Shown: positions 1 to 8,574, counted from the first letter of the stretch. The stretch: 54,668 nt of DNA from Deltaproteobacteria bacterium (GCA_022710585.1 JAKLGV010000020.1:1-54668), one strand, 5' to 3'. Numbers and translations: made by a program. The notes: generated by a model from the letters alone, not told the origin.

Positions 1-49
1 TGAGCTAAGAAACATCATTGAAATGAAGCTCAAAAAGATTACCCGGCTT

Positions 50-121
50 CGGTAACATCTTTTATGAGGCAACGTTTCCTATCCACTCTCTTCGCTCGGT
101 AACATTTTTTAATGAGGCAAC
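50..121. repeat. Two-copy 24-25 bp direct repeat at left edge
   Basis: The motif CGGTAACAT..TTTATGAGGCAAC occurs at 50-73 and, with an extra base, at 97-121, a period of about 47 bp. It lies downstream of the stop codon of the first gene. Only two copies are visible and the window starts just before them, so the array may continue to the left. Function unknown. Confidence 0.5.
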
Positions 122-127
122 AGGGCT

Positions 128-1414
128 TTATTGCTTGCGGCGGTTAATCAAAGCCATCAGATACCTTGATTTAAACTGCTGACTGGCCAGTACCTGCTTT
201 GCCGGCGAAAGCTTTAAAATGACACCAAGCACTGCCGCCATCGCCCGATGGCTGAGAAGTACCTGATTATCAAACAAAAGATTTTGCAGCTTTCCCCGCT
301 CGATGGCCATTAGCACAATTCTGTGAACTGAATTGACTGGTGTAATGAGCCGCTTCCGGCGCGGCGCCAATTTGAGCGCATCAACACGGCACGCCCTCAG
401 ACAAACGCCGCAGCCCAGACATTGTATTTCATTGAGCTTTGCTTTCTTTCTTTCCGGCTTGCGCGAATTGATCACCGCAACCAGCGTCATCGCTTCCACC
501 GGACAAACCGATGCGCATTTTCTGCAGCCGCTGCATTTATCCTCGATGATTTCCGGGATAAAATTAGTCGTATGCACAGGATTTAGAAAACCGAATTTTC
601 TGGCGGCAATCAACGCCTCGCAGCAGCAGCCGCAGCAATTACAAATAAAGCCAACCCGCTCCTGAACATTTTCGCCAAACTGAATAAGATTATGCTCCCT
701 CGCTTTTTGCAGGATATCCAGTCCCTCAACCGCCATGACCTCTCTGGCAATTTTATGACGAATCAGAGATTCCGCCGGTCCATTGAACGTCATGCATATC
801 TCCATCGGCGCGTTGCAATTCCTGCCGACATGCCGCATTTTATGCCGGCAATAACAAACGCCGATGCCTATCCGGGAAGCCGTTTTGATAACCTCCGATG
901 CCCTTTCGTAATCCAGAACATGAAGCGCATTTTCGTTGGTCAGCACGCCTTCATTGACAAAAATTCTTCCCAGTTGTGTTTCTCCGTTCAGAAAAAGGGA
1001 TTTGATAAAATCCTCTTCCACGTTCAGATACTGGTAAAATAATTCGGAAAGGACTTTCTGATTGATATCGTTTCTGTAACGCATCATGGTAAATTCAAAA
1101 AATCCCGCCATCGGAGGCGGCAGAACATACGTGCAGCTGCCATTGTCTTCGTAATCCAGAAGAATGCCGCGATCAGCCAGATCACTTAAAATAATTCTGG
1201 CATCGGCGAGGCTTAACTTCCAGATGTCGGCGGCTTTTTTATCGTCAAAAGGCTTGATGGGAAGTTCGGAAACCAGTCTAGCTTCCTTTTCTGAAAAAAG
1301 AATCTTGAGGATTTTGAAAAGAAATTCCGTGGGCGGAGCACCCTGCGGAAATAAGTTTAATCTCTGAACCAATTTATTGTAACCGTTGGCCTTGATAGTA
1401 TCCTGATGTGCCAT
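128..1414 (-). CDS. Cysteine-rich protein with two C-terminal [4Fe-4S] ferredoxin motifs
   Basis: A 428-residue probable cytoplasmic iron-sulfur protein. About residues 25-95 look like a winged-helix region. A cysteine cluster CYCRHK follows near 187, then a dense CNCCGCCCE cluster at 258-266, and two classical ferredoxin motifs, CSGCRKCASVC (294-304) and CLGCGVCLRAC (332-342). The ferredoxin part implies electron transfer; the other cysteines could hold a further cluster or metal. The start at 1414 is chosen because GGAGGAG lies 8 nt upstream; the longer TTG start at 1441 would put this site inside the gene. Homologues with this layout are, to my knowledge, common in anaerobic deltaproteobacteria but have no proven role. 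The following genes on the same strand give no clear partner. Confidence 0.85.
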   Translation of the reverse strand: MAHQDTIKANGYNKLVQRLNLFPQGAPPTEFLFKILKILFSEKEARLVSELPIKPFDDKKAADIWKLSLADARIILSDLADRGILLDYEDNGSCTYVLPPPMAGFFEFTMMRYRNDINQKVLSELFYQYLNVEEDFIKSLFLNGETQLGRIFVNEGVLTNENALHVLDYERASEVIKTASRIGIGVCYCRHKMRHVGRNCNAPMEICMTFNGPAESLIRHKIAREVMAVEGLDILQKAREHNLIQFGENVQERVGFICNCCGCCCEALIAARKFGFLNPVHTTNFIPEIIEDKCSGCRKCASVCPVEAMTLVAVINSRKPERKKAKLNEIQCLGCGVCLRACRVDALKLAPRRKRLITPVNSVHRIVLMAIERGKLQNLLFDNQVLLSHRAMAAVLGVILKLSPAKQVLASQQFKSRYLMALINRRKQ

Positions 1415-1550
1415 TTCAATTTCTCCTCCGCGGCAATCCAAAACCTATCACTGTCGTCTACATCATCAGAAATATTAAAATATCTTTTTACAAGAAAACC
1501 CTTTCTTCATTTGCCATTATATCACTCAATTGGATTTCGTTTTGAAAAAA

Positions 1551-2207
1551 TTAATAGTCAACTCTGCCGGGCGTTGCCACCATATCCGAATGGATTTCGA
1601 TGGTCACATAGCGTCCCTTCTTAAAGCTCCCGGAGTTAACGACAAGTGTATCTTGAAAGCGTTCGACGCCGTGCGCTTCATGAATATGACCGCACAGGCA
1701 GAGATTGATTGGATGTGCTCCAATAAACGCCTTGACGCTGTGACTGCCGCCGCGCAGACCGATAAATGACCTGTCGCGGACGCGCCTCGGCGGTGCATGC
1801 GAGACTAAAACAACTCTGGAAGCATCCCGCACCTTCCTGTAACCCGCCTCCAGCGTCAGAGCGATTTCCTCCTCTGAATATTCCGTGGCCGTATTCAAAG
1901 GCGTTGGTGAGGATCCGCCGACACCAAAAAAACCGACTCCATCTAAAACCAGTCCTTTCCCATGCAGACTGTAGCCCTTCTCTTCAAGTAATTCCTTAAC
2001 CTCTTCCCTATCCCAATTGCCGTGCACAGCAAGAATCCGCTTTGAATATTGCTCCAGGCAGGCAAGAATGTCCATTGCCTCAGCTCTCGTTTTTGTATGA
2101 GTGATATCTCCGGATATGATAACCCCGTCCGCAGCACGAATAAGCGGTGCGGCATTATCGATTGGTTTGATTGCTCCGTGAATATCGCTGATTACAAAAA
2201 GTTTCAT
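1551..2207 (-). CDS. YfcE/MJ0936-type calcineurin-like metallophosphoesterase
   Basis: A 218-residue soluble phosphoesterase. The metal-binding motifs appear in family order: SDIHG at the N-terminus (D8, H10), SGDIT near 34, GNWD near 67 (the usual GNHD with Trp for His), SHAPP, and GHIHE towards the C-terminus. The family hydrolyses phosphodiesters with Mn or similar metals; the substrate cannot be read from sequence. The start at 2207 puts the first motif directly after the initiator, as in relatives. A longer frame to 2276 adds 23 residues of non-homologous sequence encoded by a repeat-like spacer and is not used. No strong Shine-Dalgarno site is visible, so the start is less certain than the function. 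Confidence 0.85.
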   Translation of the reverse strand: MKLFVISDIHGAIKPIDNAAPLIRAADGVIISGDITHTKTRAEAMDILACLEQYSKRILAVHGNWDREEVKELLEEKGYSLHGKGLVLDGVGFFGVGGSSPTPLNTATEYSEEEIALTLEAGYRKVRDASRVVLVSHAPPRRVRDRSFIGLRGGSHSVKAFIGAHPINLCLCGHIHEAHGVERFQDTLVVNSGSFKKGRYVTIEIHSDMVATPGRVDY

Positions 2208-2366
2208 CGTGAACCAGGCTGAAAACAAATCCCGATCATTCAAGGCGAACCATCCCGCACGCCAAGCGCTTGTCACTCCCGCCGGGAGCGGACATCGTGT
2301 CGCTCGGAACGCAAGATGAACAGACCCTCAAACGCCTTCTTCAGGACACGGGATGGCAATCCCATC
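2208..2366. repeat. Spacer with REP-like hairpin between hisF and phosphoesterase
   Basis: The spacer holds a compact palindrome at 2271-2294: TGTC, then CTCCC (2276-2280), loop GCC, GGGAG (2284-2288) and GACA. It resembles the REP-type hairpins seen elsewhere in this window near 52984. A second small palindrome, GGGAT/AATCCC, lies near 2350. No gene is supported here. Confidence 0.4.
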
Positions 2367-3128
2367 TCACGCTACAGAAAGACCCTTCTCCCGCAAATAT
2401 GTTTTCACATCCTGAATCTTCAGCAGGCGGAAATGAAAGACCGAAGCGGCCAGCAGTATCGTCGCGCCGCCTTCCACAGCTGCTTCGTAAAAATCTTCCA
2501 ACTTACCAGCGCCGCCCGAAGCTACCACGGGTAATGTAACAGCAGAAGAAATCGCTTTGGTGAAAGGAATGTCATAACCGGCTTTGGTGCCGTCGCCGTC
2601 CATGCTGGTGGGCAGAATCACGCCGGCGCCCATTTCCTGACAAACTTTTGCCCAGGCCACAGCATCCTTGGCCACGGGCAGCGTGCCGCCGGACACTACC
2701 AGTTCAAAACCGGAAGGCATTGCCGTATTTCTTTTGGCGTCAATCGCCACTGTAATTTTATCCTTGCCATATTTATCGGCGGCTTTCCGGATAAGCGAAG
2801 GATCTTTTACCGCGGCACTGTTCATGGACACCTTCGACGCTCCCGCCGACAAAACCATATCAATGTCTTCCAGAGAAGCAATACCGCCCCCGACTGTCAG
2901 GGGAATCTTGATCACTTTCGAAACATTCTTCACCCATTCCAGTCTTGTCTTGCGGTTTTCCAGCGTGGCCGCGATATCCAGCATCGCCAATTCGTCGGCA
3001 CCTTCCGCCTGATAGAAGGCGGCGTTTTCCACCGGATCTCCCGCTTCCTTAATATCAACAAAATGAACGCCCTTCACCACTTTTCCGTTTTTCATATCCA
3101 GACACGGCATGATTTTGATCGGCTGCAT
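2367..3128 (-). CDS. hisF: Imidazole glycerol phosphate synthase cyclase subunit (HisF), stand-alone copy
   Basis: A 253-residue TIM barrel of normal HisF length. HisF condenses PRFAR with ammonia from HisH to give imidazole glycerol phosphate and AICAR. Both catalytic aspartates are at canonical positions: D11 in MPCLDMKNGK and D130 in VAIDAKR. Phosphate-binding segments TVGGGI and ASGGAG and the TSMDGDGTKAGYD loop are present. The segment after residue 140, GGTLPVAKDAVAWA, departs from the usual G-R-rich, T-G-containing version, and no hisH, hisA or other his gene is in the window. It follows the flavoprotein gene on the same strand, 71 bp downstream. It may be the ordinary histidine enzyme outside an operon, or a paralogue with another substrate. 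Confidence 0.88.
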   Translation of the reverse strand: MQPIKIMPCLDMKNGKVVKGVHFVDIKEAGDPVENAAFYQAEGADELAMLDIAATLENRKTRLEWVKNVSKVIKIPLTVGGGIASLEDIDMVLSAGASKVSMNSAAVKDPSLIRKAADKYGKDKITVAIDAKRNTAMPSGFELVVSGGTLPVAKDAVAWAKVCQEMGAGVILPTSMDGDGTKAGYDIPFTKAISSAVTLPVVASGGAGKLEDFYEAAVEGGATILLAASVFHFRLLKIQDVKTYLREKGLSVA

Positions 3129-3199
3129 AGAAATGTCCCCTTTTCCTTTTTGATTTTGAAATGTGCTACTCTTTTAAATCAAACGCATTTAATTTCATA

Positions 3200-4426
3200 C
3201 TATTTTTTTCCAACTCGCCCAGAGCGCAATAGACGTATTTTCCCTGCATCAGATCGCGCAAATAATATTTTTCGCATCAGCGAAAACACATTGGGAAATT
3301 GCGCAACGATTTCCTGATAACTCCTGCGTCCCACGATCACATCAAATTGCATATCCCGAATACGGGCACTGGCCATAATCGCGTTAAAGGTTGCCAGTTG
3401 AAAAGCATAAAACGGCAAAGACAATTTCCAGGCCGCCCTGAGCTCCGGCAGGATGCTTTGTTTTATAGCGTCTTTATAAACACCGGCAGCCTCGGAGTTT
3501 GAAGGCAGCGTTTTAGCGATGGTGCGTGCGGCTTCTTCGCCGCTTTTCAGCGCGTAATAAATTCCCTCCGCCGTTATGGGATCAACGAACGAAGCGGCGT
3601 CACCGGCCAGCAGGATATTGCGGCGGCAGAAAGGCCGCTTCGTCAACGGCGAATACAATGGAATGCCATGCCCCCTGGCTTTGTCGGCCAATGCGCGGGG
3701 CAGTCCCAGAGACTCCAGAAAATCAGCCAGCAAGCCGCGAGTGTGACGCGCCTGTTTCAGCGGAACGCCAAGGCCGATGGAGGCATCTTCTTTTCGGGGA
3801 AATATCCACGCATAGCCGTCGGGAAAAGCGCCGAAATAGAAGCCCAGTTTATGAAGGTGCTGCCGGACAATATCGTGTTCGCCAGACACATGAATTTCCA
3901 CGCCGATATCCGCCGGACGAGCGTTATAGCCCCAGAGATGCGACGTCACGCCATTGACGCCATCGGCGCCGATCAACGCCCGGCAGCGATAGATACCGAG
4001 AGTCGTTTTAACCTCTATGACATGACTGATCTCGGAAATGGAGAGGACCGATTCCTCTTCGTGAATTTCTGCGCCGGCTTTCACTGCCCGCAGAGCCAAA
4101 AGATGATCGAACGTCGGCCTGTTTACCACATAACCGACTTTCTCTCCGCCGGACATTTCCACGCTTTGATGGCGGTAATGGATAACGGCGCTCCTGATTT
4201 CCTGTTCGATGGCGGCCGAATAATCGAAATCCAAAAGTTTGATGACCTTGGCGGAAATCCCGCCGGCGCAGAGTTTCCGGCGCGGCATCTTTTTCTTTTC
4301 GATCGCCAGGGTCCGGATGCCCGCACAGGCCAGATGATATGCGGCATTGGCGCCGGCCGGTCCCAGCCCGATCACCATCACATCATAATCGCTGTTTCGA
4401 TCAACCGCGCTCACCATTGATTCCAT
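3200..4426 (-). CDS. Geranylgeranyl-reductase-family FAD-dependent oxidoreductase
   Basis: A 408-residue flavoprotein. The N-terminal Rossmann motif GLGPAGA (20-26) is followed by the conserved KLCAGG segment (51-56). The second FAD motif, LAGDAASFVDPITAEGIYYA, starts near 273. This is the signature of the GGR branch of the PHBH superfamily, which reduces isoprenoid double bonds in lipids or quinones, or oxidises/reduces related substrates. No membrane span is seen. The gene starts 15 nt after the stop of the CoA-ligase gene, so the two are probably co-transcribed. In a syntroph a lipid or quinone substrate is plausible, but none can be fixed. Start Met1 or Met4 cannot be separated. Confidence 0.85.
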   Translation of the reverse strand: MESMVSAVDRNSDYDVMVIGLGPAGANAAYHLACAGIRTLAIEKKKMPRRKLCAGGISAKVIKLLDFDYSAAIEQEIRSAVIHYRHQSVEMSGGEKVGYVVNRPTFDHLLALRAVKAGAEIHEEESVLSISEISHVIEVKTTLGIYRCRALIGADGVNGVTSHLWGYNARPADIGVEIHVSGEHDIVRQHLHKLGFYFGAFPDGYAWIFPRKEDASIGLGVPLKQARHTRGLLADFLESLGLPRALADKARGHGIPLYSPLTKRPFCRRNILLAGDAASFVDPITAEGIYYALKSGEEAARTIAKTLPSNSEAAGVYKDAIKQSILPELRAAWKLSLPFYAFQLATFNAIMASARIRDMQFDVIVGRRSYQEIVAQFPNVFSLMRKILFARSDAGKIRLLRSGRVGKK

Positions 4427-4441
4427 TTCACAAAGCCAGGG

Positions 4442-5749
4442 TTAAATCTTCCGTTTATCAATCACCCGGCTGGCTTTGCCCTCCGAGCGCGCAATCGTTT
4501 TGGGCTCCACCAGTTTAACCTTGGCCGTAATGCCCAGAAACTCTTTCATGTCCCTGATTAACTGCTGTTCCAGTTTCTGCAGCACCTTCACCTCACCGGC
4601 ATTGGCAAACAATTTCTCCGTCACCTCCACCTGGACTTCCAGCGTATCGAGCGTGCCCGCGCGTTCCACAATGAGTTGATAATGCGGCTCCAGTCCCTCG
4701 ATATTAATCAGAACAGCTTCAATCTGTGAGGGATAAACATTAACACCGCGGATAATCAGCATGTCATCGCTGCGTCCCATAACGCGATCCATCCGGTGAA
4801 ACGTCCGGCCGCAGCGGCAGGGAATCGTATTGATGCGGGACATATCACGGGTGCGGTAACGGATTAAAGGAAAGGCTTCTTTGGTCAGCGTGGTGAAAAC
4901 CAGTTCACCCTGCTCGCCCAGCGGCAGCACGTCACCCGTTTGCGGATTGATCGTCTCCACCAGAAAATAATCTTCAAAAACATGCATGCCTTCCTGCGCG
5001 TCGCTGCATTCCATGGAAACACCCGGCCCCATGATTTCAGAAAGTCCATAAATATTCATCGCCTTAATGGCGAAGGCGTCTTCGATCTGGCGGCGCATCT
5101 GCTCGCTCCAGGGTTCGGCGCCGAAGATTCCCACGCGCAGTTTCAGCGAACGCATATCGATGCCCATCGCCCTGCCCTGCTCCGCCAGATTCAGTGCATA
5201 CGACGGGGTACAGCAAATGGCCGTCGGCCCGAAATCCTGCAGAATCATCAGCTGCCACTTGGTGTTGCCGCCGGACATGGGAATCACGCTGGCGCCGAGC
5301 TTTTCCGCCCCGTAATGAATCCCCAGACCGCCGGTGAAAAGGCCATAGCCGTAAGCATTATGAATGATGTCGCCTTTGGTCAGATCGGCGGCGGCAAAAC
5401 AGCGCGCCACCAGCTCCGCCCAGCTGTCAATATCATGCTTTGTATAGGCGACGACCGTGGAACTGCCTGTCGTTCCCGATGAGGCATGCAGACGAACGAT
5501 GCTGCTCATCGGCGCGGCAAACATGCCGAAGGGATAATTATCCCGCAGATCCTGTTTGGTGGTGAAGGGAAACCGCTTCAGATCATCCAGAGTTTTGATG
5601 TCATCGGGCTTCACGCCTGCTTGATCAAACGACTTCTTGTAATAACCAACGTTGTGATAAACCCGCTGCACAACCTGCTTCAATCTTTTTAATTGCAATG
5701 CCTCCAGAGCTTCCCGGGGCAGTGTTTCATATTCTTCATTGTAAATCAT
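4442..5749 (-). CDS. paaK: Phenylacetate-CoA ligase family protein (PaaK-type)
   Basis: A 435-residue AMP-forming CoA ligase of normal PaaK length. It activates an aromatic or related carboxylic acid with ATP and CoA. Visible motifs are the P-loop-like SSGTTG (90-95), YGLSE near 235, the YRTRD hinge region near 300, and the PaaK C-terminal domain with [20 protein letters not shown]. Many anaerobes carry several such genes, some acting on indoleacetate or arylacetates, so phenylacetate itself is only the family default. It is followed after 15 nt by the flavoprotein gene, suggesting one transcript. Confidence 0.9.
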   Translation of the reverse strand: MIYNEEYETLPREALEALQLKRLKQVVQRVYHNVGYYKKSFDQAGVKPDDIKTLDDLKRFPFTTKQDLRDNYPFGMFAAPMSSIVRLHASSGTTGSSTVVAYTKHDIDSWAELVARCFAAADLTKGDIIHNAYGYGLFTGGLGIHYGAEKLGASVIPMSGGNTKWQLMILQDFGPTAICCTPSYALNLAEQGRAMGIDMRSLKLRVGIFGAEPWSEQMRRQIEDAFAIKAMNIYGLSEIMGPGVSMECSDAQEGMHVFEDYFLVETINPQTGDVLPLGEQGELVFTTLTKEAFPLIRYRTRDMSRINTIPCRCGRTFHRMDRVMGRSDDMLIIRGVNVYPSQIEAVLINIEGLEPHYQLIVERAGTLDTLEVQVEVTEKLFANAGEVKVLQKLEQQLIRDMKEFLGITAKVKLVEPKTIARSEGKASRVIDKRKI

Positions 5750-5780
5750 CTATTCCATCTCCCGCACAGATCAAGACCTA

Positions 5781-6173
5781 TTATTTCTTCTCTTTGGGTA
5801 AGCAATTCCTGACGACAAATGCGCATTGCTCATCCACGGTGTCCTTGCCGCCGGTCCGACCGGCATAGCTAATATCTGTTACCTTATCATTACTGAAAGT
5901 AAACGTTACTTCACAGTATCTCGCCTCCCCTGGAACATTTCCATTCTGATCGACAGATCTACTGCTGCCGACATAAATAAGATCCTCATACTGATCTTTT
6001 TTTTCTGAACGAAGAGGATTTCCGGCACATGATAATATATCCGTTTTTGACATCCCGATCAGTTCCTGCTTTGCCTTCTCTGCGATGATTGATCGTTGGA
6101 TCCTTCTTGCGCTCACACATCCCAACAATAAAGTCAGAATTAAAAACGCTAAGAGAAAAAATCTAATATTCAT
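5781..6173 (-). CDS. Small BamE/SmpA-like lipoprotein
   Basis: A 130-residue exported lipoprotein. The N-terminal hydrophobic stretch ends in the lipobox LLGC (Cys19). After the anchor comes IGMSKTDILSCAGNP, which resembles the GMTKxQVxxxLGxP turn of BamE/SmpA-type proteins, followed by alternating hydrophobic beta-like segments (EVTFTFSNDKVTDISYAG). Four further cysteines may form disulfides. The start at 6173 has AAAGGAGGG four nt upstream. It sits between two acyl-CoA ligase genes but shares no obvious role with them. Assignment to BamE itself is not supported; only the motif is similar. Confidence 0.75.
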   Translation of the reverse strand: MNIRFFLLAFLILTLLLGCVSARRIQRSIIAEKAKQELIGMSKTDILSCAGNPLRSEKKDQYEDLIYVGSSRSVDQNGNVPGEARYCEVTFTFSNDKVTDISYAGRTGGKDTVDEQCAFVVRNCLPKEKK

Positions 6174-6244
6174 TATTCCCTCCTTTTGTTAATAGGCAAT
6201 CTTAAGTAAAACATTAACCATGAAAACGAAACCATTGATAATAT

Positions 6245-7717
6245 TTAACGGCTCTTCTCCCGCCGCTTCCGGTAATAATCTTCCGCTTTGGTAAGCGCCC
6301 GCACAGCCTGTTCCGCTGATGAGTAGGCCATAATCCCCAGCGCGTCCAGATGTTTAACGATGTTGCCTTCGCCCTCCATATCAAAACCGACCAGGTCAAT
6401 GACCGGCACAATCGGTTTCTTAAATTGTTTGATCTGCTGCACGACGAGATCTAGAAGCTGCATCTCTCCGGCAATCATTTTCCGCGCCGGCTGTTCCATG
6501 ACATCAAGCGGCAGTACCGGAGACTCCAGCCAGCGCCTGGCTCGCGCCGTCATATATCCCATACCCAGAAGCAACACGGCATCCAGATCCATATACTGCA
6601 GGAGCGCTTCCACGGAATCGGTGATCATGGAGACTTTTCCCGGCGCGACCAGATCCACCGGATTGCGTCTGCTCCAGAATGCCGGGAGAAAGGTGTCCAG
6701 TTTCTCGATCACGCGTACATCAAGCGGTGGAACCTCCAGACCCGCGGCTTCGCACAGATCGGCGGAGATCACACCCCAGCCGCCTCCCTGCGTGACAATG
6801 CCGATGCGCTTTCCCCTGACCTCCGGCTGTGAAAGCAAAAGTCCGGCCACATCAATCATTTCATCCACGGTATCCGTTAAAATGACATTCGCCTGACGGC
6901 ACATCGCCCGAAACAGGGTAAAACTTCCGGCCAGCGCTCCTGTATGCGACATCGCCGCATCAGCTCCGACCGTTCCCGTTCCGCCCTTCAGCAGCAGTAC
7001 CGGCTTGCTGTCCGACAGGCGCCGCAGCGTTTCAAAAAATCTCCGCCCATGACGGACGCCTTCGACATAAAGGCAAATCACTTTTGTTTTCTCATCCGTT
7101 TCCAGATAGTCCAGATAATCCTCGATGGTCAGATCGGCCTCGTTGCCGGAGCTGATTAACCGGCTGATGCCGATATCCCGCCGCAGAAACCGGTAGGAAA
7201 TGGATGTCCCGAGATTTCCGCTCTGCGTGACAATGGCCACAGCGCCCGCTTTAAATTCCTGCGCCGTCATCAGCGCCTGCACCGGTGAAGGATAGGCGCT
7301 GAAGACACCCATCGTATTAGGCCCCACGAAGCGGACGCCCGCGGATTGAGCGATGGACAGGACCTCCTGCTCCAGCGCTTTTCCCTCCGCTCCTGCCTCG
7401 CCGAATCCGGCTGTAATAATAACCACGGCCTGAATGCCCGCGCCGATGCATTCGCGCATGGCGTCAGGGACCCGTTCACCGGGAACAACAATAATGGCCA
7501 GATCAACCGGCCGGGGAACTTCGTTCAAATCTTTATAGATGGTTCTTCCAAACCATGTCCCCCCCTGGGGATTGACCGGATAGATAGGACCGGCAAAGCC
7601 GGCTTTGATGATGTGATGGAGAATGTTAAACCCCCATTTGGCAGGGTTGTTGGACGCGCCGATAAACGCGATGGCGCGCGGTTCAAACAGAGATTTTAAA
7701 TACTTCGGATTCCTCAT
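6245..7717 (-). CDS. ADP-forming acyl-CoA synthetase, alpha-type chain
   Basis: A 490-residue protein with the alpha-chain layout of NDP-forming acetate/acyl-CoA synthetases. The CoA-binding Rossmann domain is first (IAFIGASNNPAKWG, 16-29), followed by two succinyl-CoA-ligase-like domains. MSHTGALAG places the phosphorylated catalytic histidine at residue 258, essentially as in characterised archaeal enzymes. The ATP-grasp beta domain is absent, so a separate beta chain is needed and is not in the window. The reaction is acyl-CoA + ADP + Pi to acid + ATP + CoA, a substrate-level ATP source suited to fermenters and syntrophs. AAGGA precedes the ATG. It follows the DUF3783-like gene by 27 nt. 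Confidence 0.88.
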   Translation of the reverse strand: MRNPKYLKSLFEPRAIAFIGASNNPAKWGFNILHHIIKAGFAGPIYPVNPQGGTWFGRTIYKDLNEVPRPVDLAIIVVPGERVPDAMRECIGAGIQAVVIITAGFGEAGAEGKALEQEVLSIAQSAGVRFVGPNTMGVFSAYPSPVQALMTAQEFKAGAVAIVTQSGNLGTSISYRFLRRDIGISRLISSGNEADLTIEDYLDYLETDEKTKVICLYVEGVRHGRRFFETLRRLSDSKPVLLLKGGTGTVGADAAMSHTGALAGSFTLFRAMCRQANVILTDTVDEMIDVAGLLLSQPEVRGKRIGIVTQGGGWGVISADLCEAAGLEVPPLDVRVIEKLDTFLPAFWSRRNPVDLVAPGKVSMITDSVEALLQYMDLDAVLLLGMGYMTARARRWLESPVLPLDVMEQPARKMIAGEMQLLDLVVQQIKQFKKPIVPVIDLVGFDMEGEGNIVKHLDALGIMAYSSAEQAVRALTKAEDYYRKRREKSR

Positions 7718-7744
7718 GAATAGTCCTTGTCCATTCTTTATAGA

Positions 7745-8185
7745 TTATCGAGACTGACGGGTTTTCATTTGTTCGTGTTCCGCGTTCAAATGGCCGATAT
7801 AGTCTTCAAAAGTCCAGTTCAGAGCCGTCTGGGTAATCACGGCAAATATGATATTCTGAGGGTCGGGTAAAACCGCCTTGAAGCTCCTCATCACCTGAAG
7901 CACCTGTTCCCGCTCCTGTGCAAACACAATGACCACCCTGTATGGGCAAGCGCCCGCCGATAAAGCATTGATATCGCCGGCCGGCTCTTCCGGACGATTC
8001 GCAGCGATATCCGCCATCACGCTGACCATTGCGTCCGACACCTTCATCCTCAGCATCGATGGGCCAAGCGCGATCACTGCCAGAGCCGGTCCATCCGGAT
8101 GAAACCCGGAAAAAGAATTTTTTCCTTTTTCAATATCGTCTGCCGATAAACCAAGGCTGAAACCGATTATCCTCTCCTGCACCAT
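7745..8185 (-). CDS. DUF3783-like protein
   Basis: A 146-residue soluble protein. The C-terminal 60 residues (VVIVFAQEREQVLQVMRSF through PQNIIFAVITQTALNWTFEDYIGHL) match the pattern I recall for DUF3783: a beta-alpha-beta unit followed by a P-x-N/D-I-I-F-A-V-T segment and an amphipathic helix. The N-terminal part is not recognised. It lies 13 nt downstream of the candidate selenoprotein gene and 27 nt upstream of the acyl-CoA synthetase gene, so all three are probably one transcript. Function unknown. Confidence 0.7.
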   Translation of the reverse strand: MVQERIIGFSLGLSADDIEKGKNSFSGFHPDGPALAVIALGPSMLRMKVSDAMVSVMADIAANRPEEPAGDINALSAGACPYRVVIVFAQEREQVLQVMRSFKAVLPDPQNIIFAVITQTALNWTFEDYIGHLNAEHEQMKTRQSR

Positions 8186-8198
8186 ATGAACCCCTTGA

Positions 8199-8543
8199 TT
8201 ATTTGAGAATTTCCGCCAGCGCTTTGCTGTCCGCGCCGAAGTAAACCTTTTTGCCGATTTTCACAACTGGACGGCGGATGAGACGCGGTTCCCTGAGCAT
8301 CAGGTTAATCAGATCATCATCTTTGAGCTTTGCCCGATCCAGTTCGAGCGCCTTGAAACTGGGTGATTTGAAGCTAAACATTTCATGAGCTGGTTGCTCC
8401 TGCAGCAGCGCCTTGATCTCCTCGCGCGTAAACGGCTCTTTGAAAAAATCCCTGTCAATGATGTCCACCTTCTTTTGCGAAAGAAACTCTTTCGTTTTGC
8501 GGCAGGTGGTTCACTTCGTCCAGCAATAAAAATCAATTTTCAT
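8199..8543 (-). CDS. Candidate selenoprotein: ArsC/Spx-family thioredoxin-fold protein with in-frame TGA (Sec11)
   Basis: Read through one TGA, this is a complete 114-residue ArsC/Spx-family protein. It starts MKIDFYCWTK, then TGA (8511-8513), then TTCRKTKEFLSQKK. The TGA falls exactly on the first, catalytic cysteine of the family motif C-x-x-C-R-K. The rest is colinear: IIDRDFFKEPFTREEI, a middle helix, and LIRRPVVKIGKKVYFG near the C-terminus. GGAGG lies 7 nt before the ATG at 8543, and a perfect TATAAT promoter lies upstream. A hairpin fitting a bacterial SECIS directly follows the TGA. Starting at the internal ATG at 8468 would remove the active site. ArsC relatives reduce arsenate, while Spx/YffB relatives do other thiol chemistry; the substrate is unknown. 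No sel genes are in the window. Confidence 0.85.
8465..8509 (-). promoter_or_regulatory. Candidate bacterial SECIS hairpin
   Basis: Directly after the TGA (one base gap) the transcript can fold into a two-part hairpin. The lower stem pairs CCACCU (8509-8504) with AGGUGG (8470-8465). An internal loop follows, and the upper stem pairs CGAAAG (8494-8489) with CUUUCG (8483-8478). The 5-nt apical loop is AGUUU (8488-8484), 22 nt past the UGA, inside the range expected for bacterial SECIS elements, and contains the expected GU. Both stems are perfect. The structure lies within the coding region, as usual in bacteria, for SelB-guided selenocysteine insertion. Confidence 0.75.
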
Positions 8544-8574
8544 CCTCATCCCTCCAAGTTGCTCTGCTTCATAA

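Noticed and set aside
50..121. CRISPR array at the left edge
   Set aside because: Only two repeat copies, an imperfect match and no cas genes.
8199..8468. A short ArsC-like protein starting at ATG 8468
   Set aside because: It would lack the active-site motif. The ribosome-binding site, promoter and homology all place the start at 8543 with readthrough of TGA.
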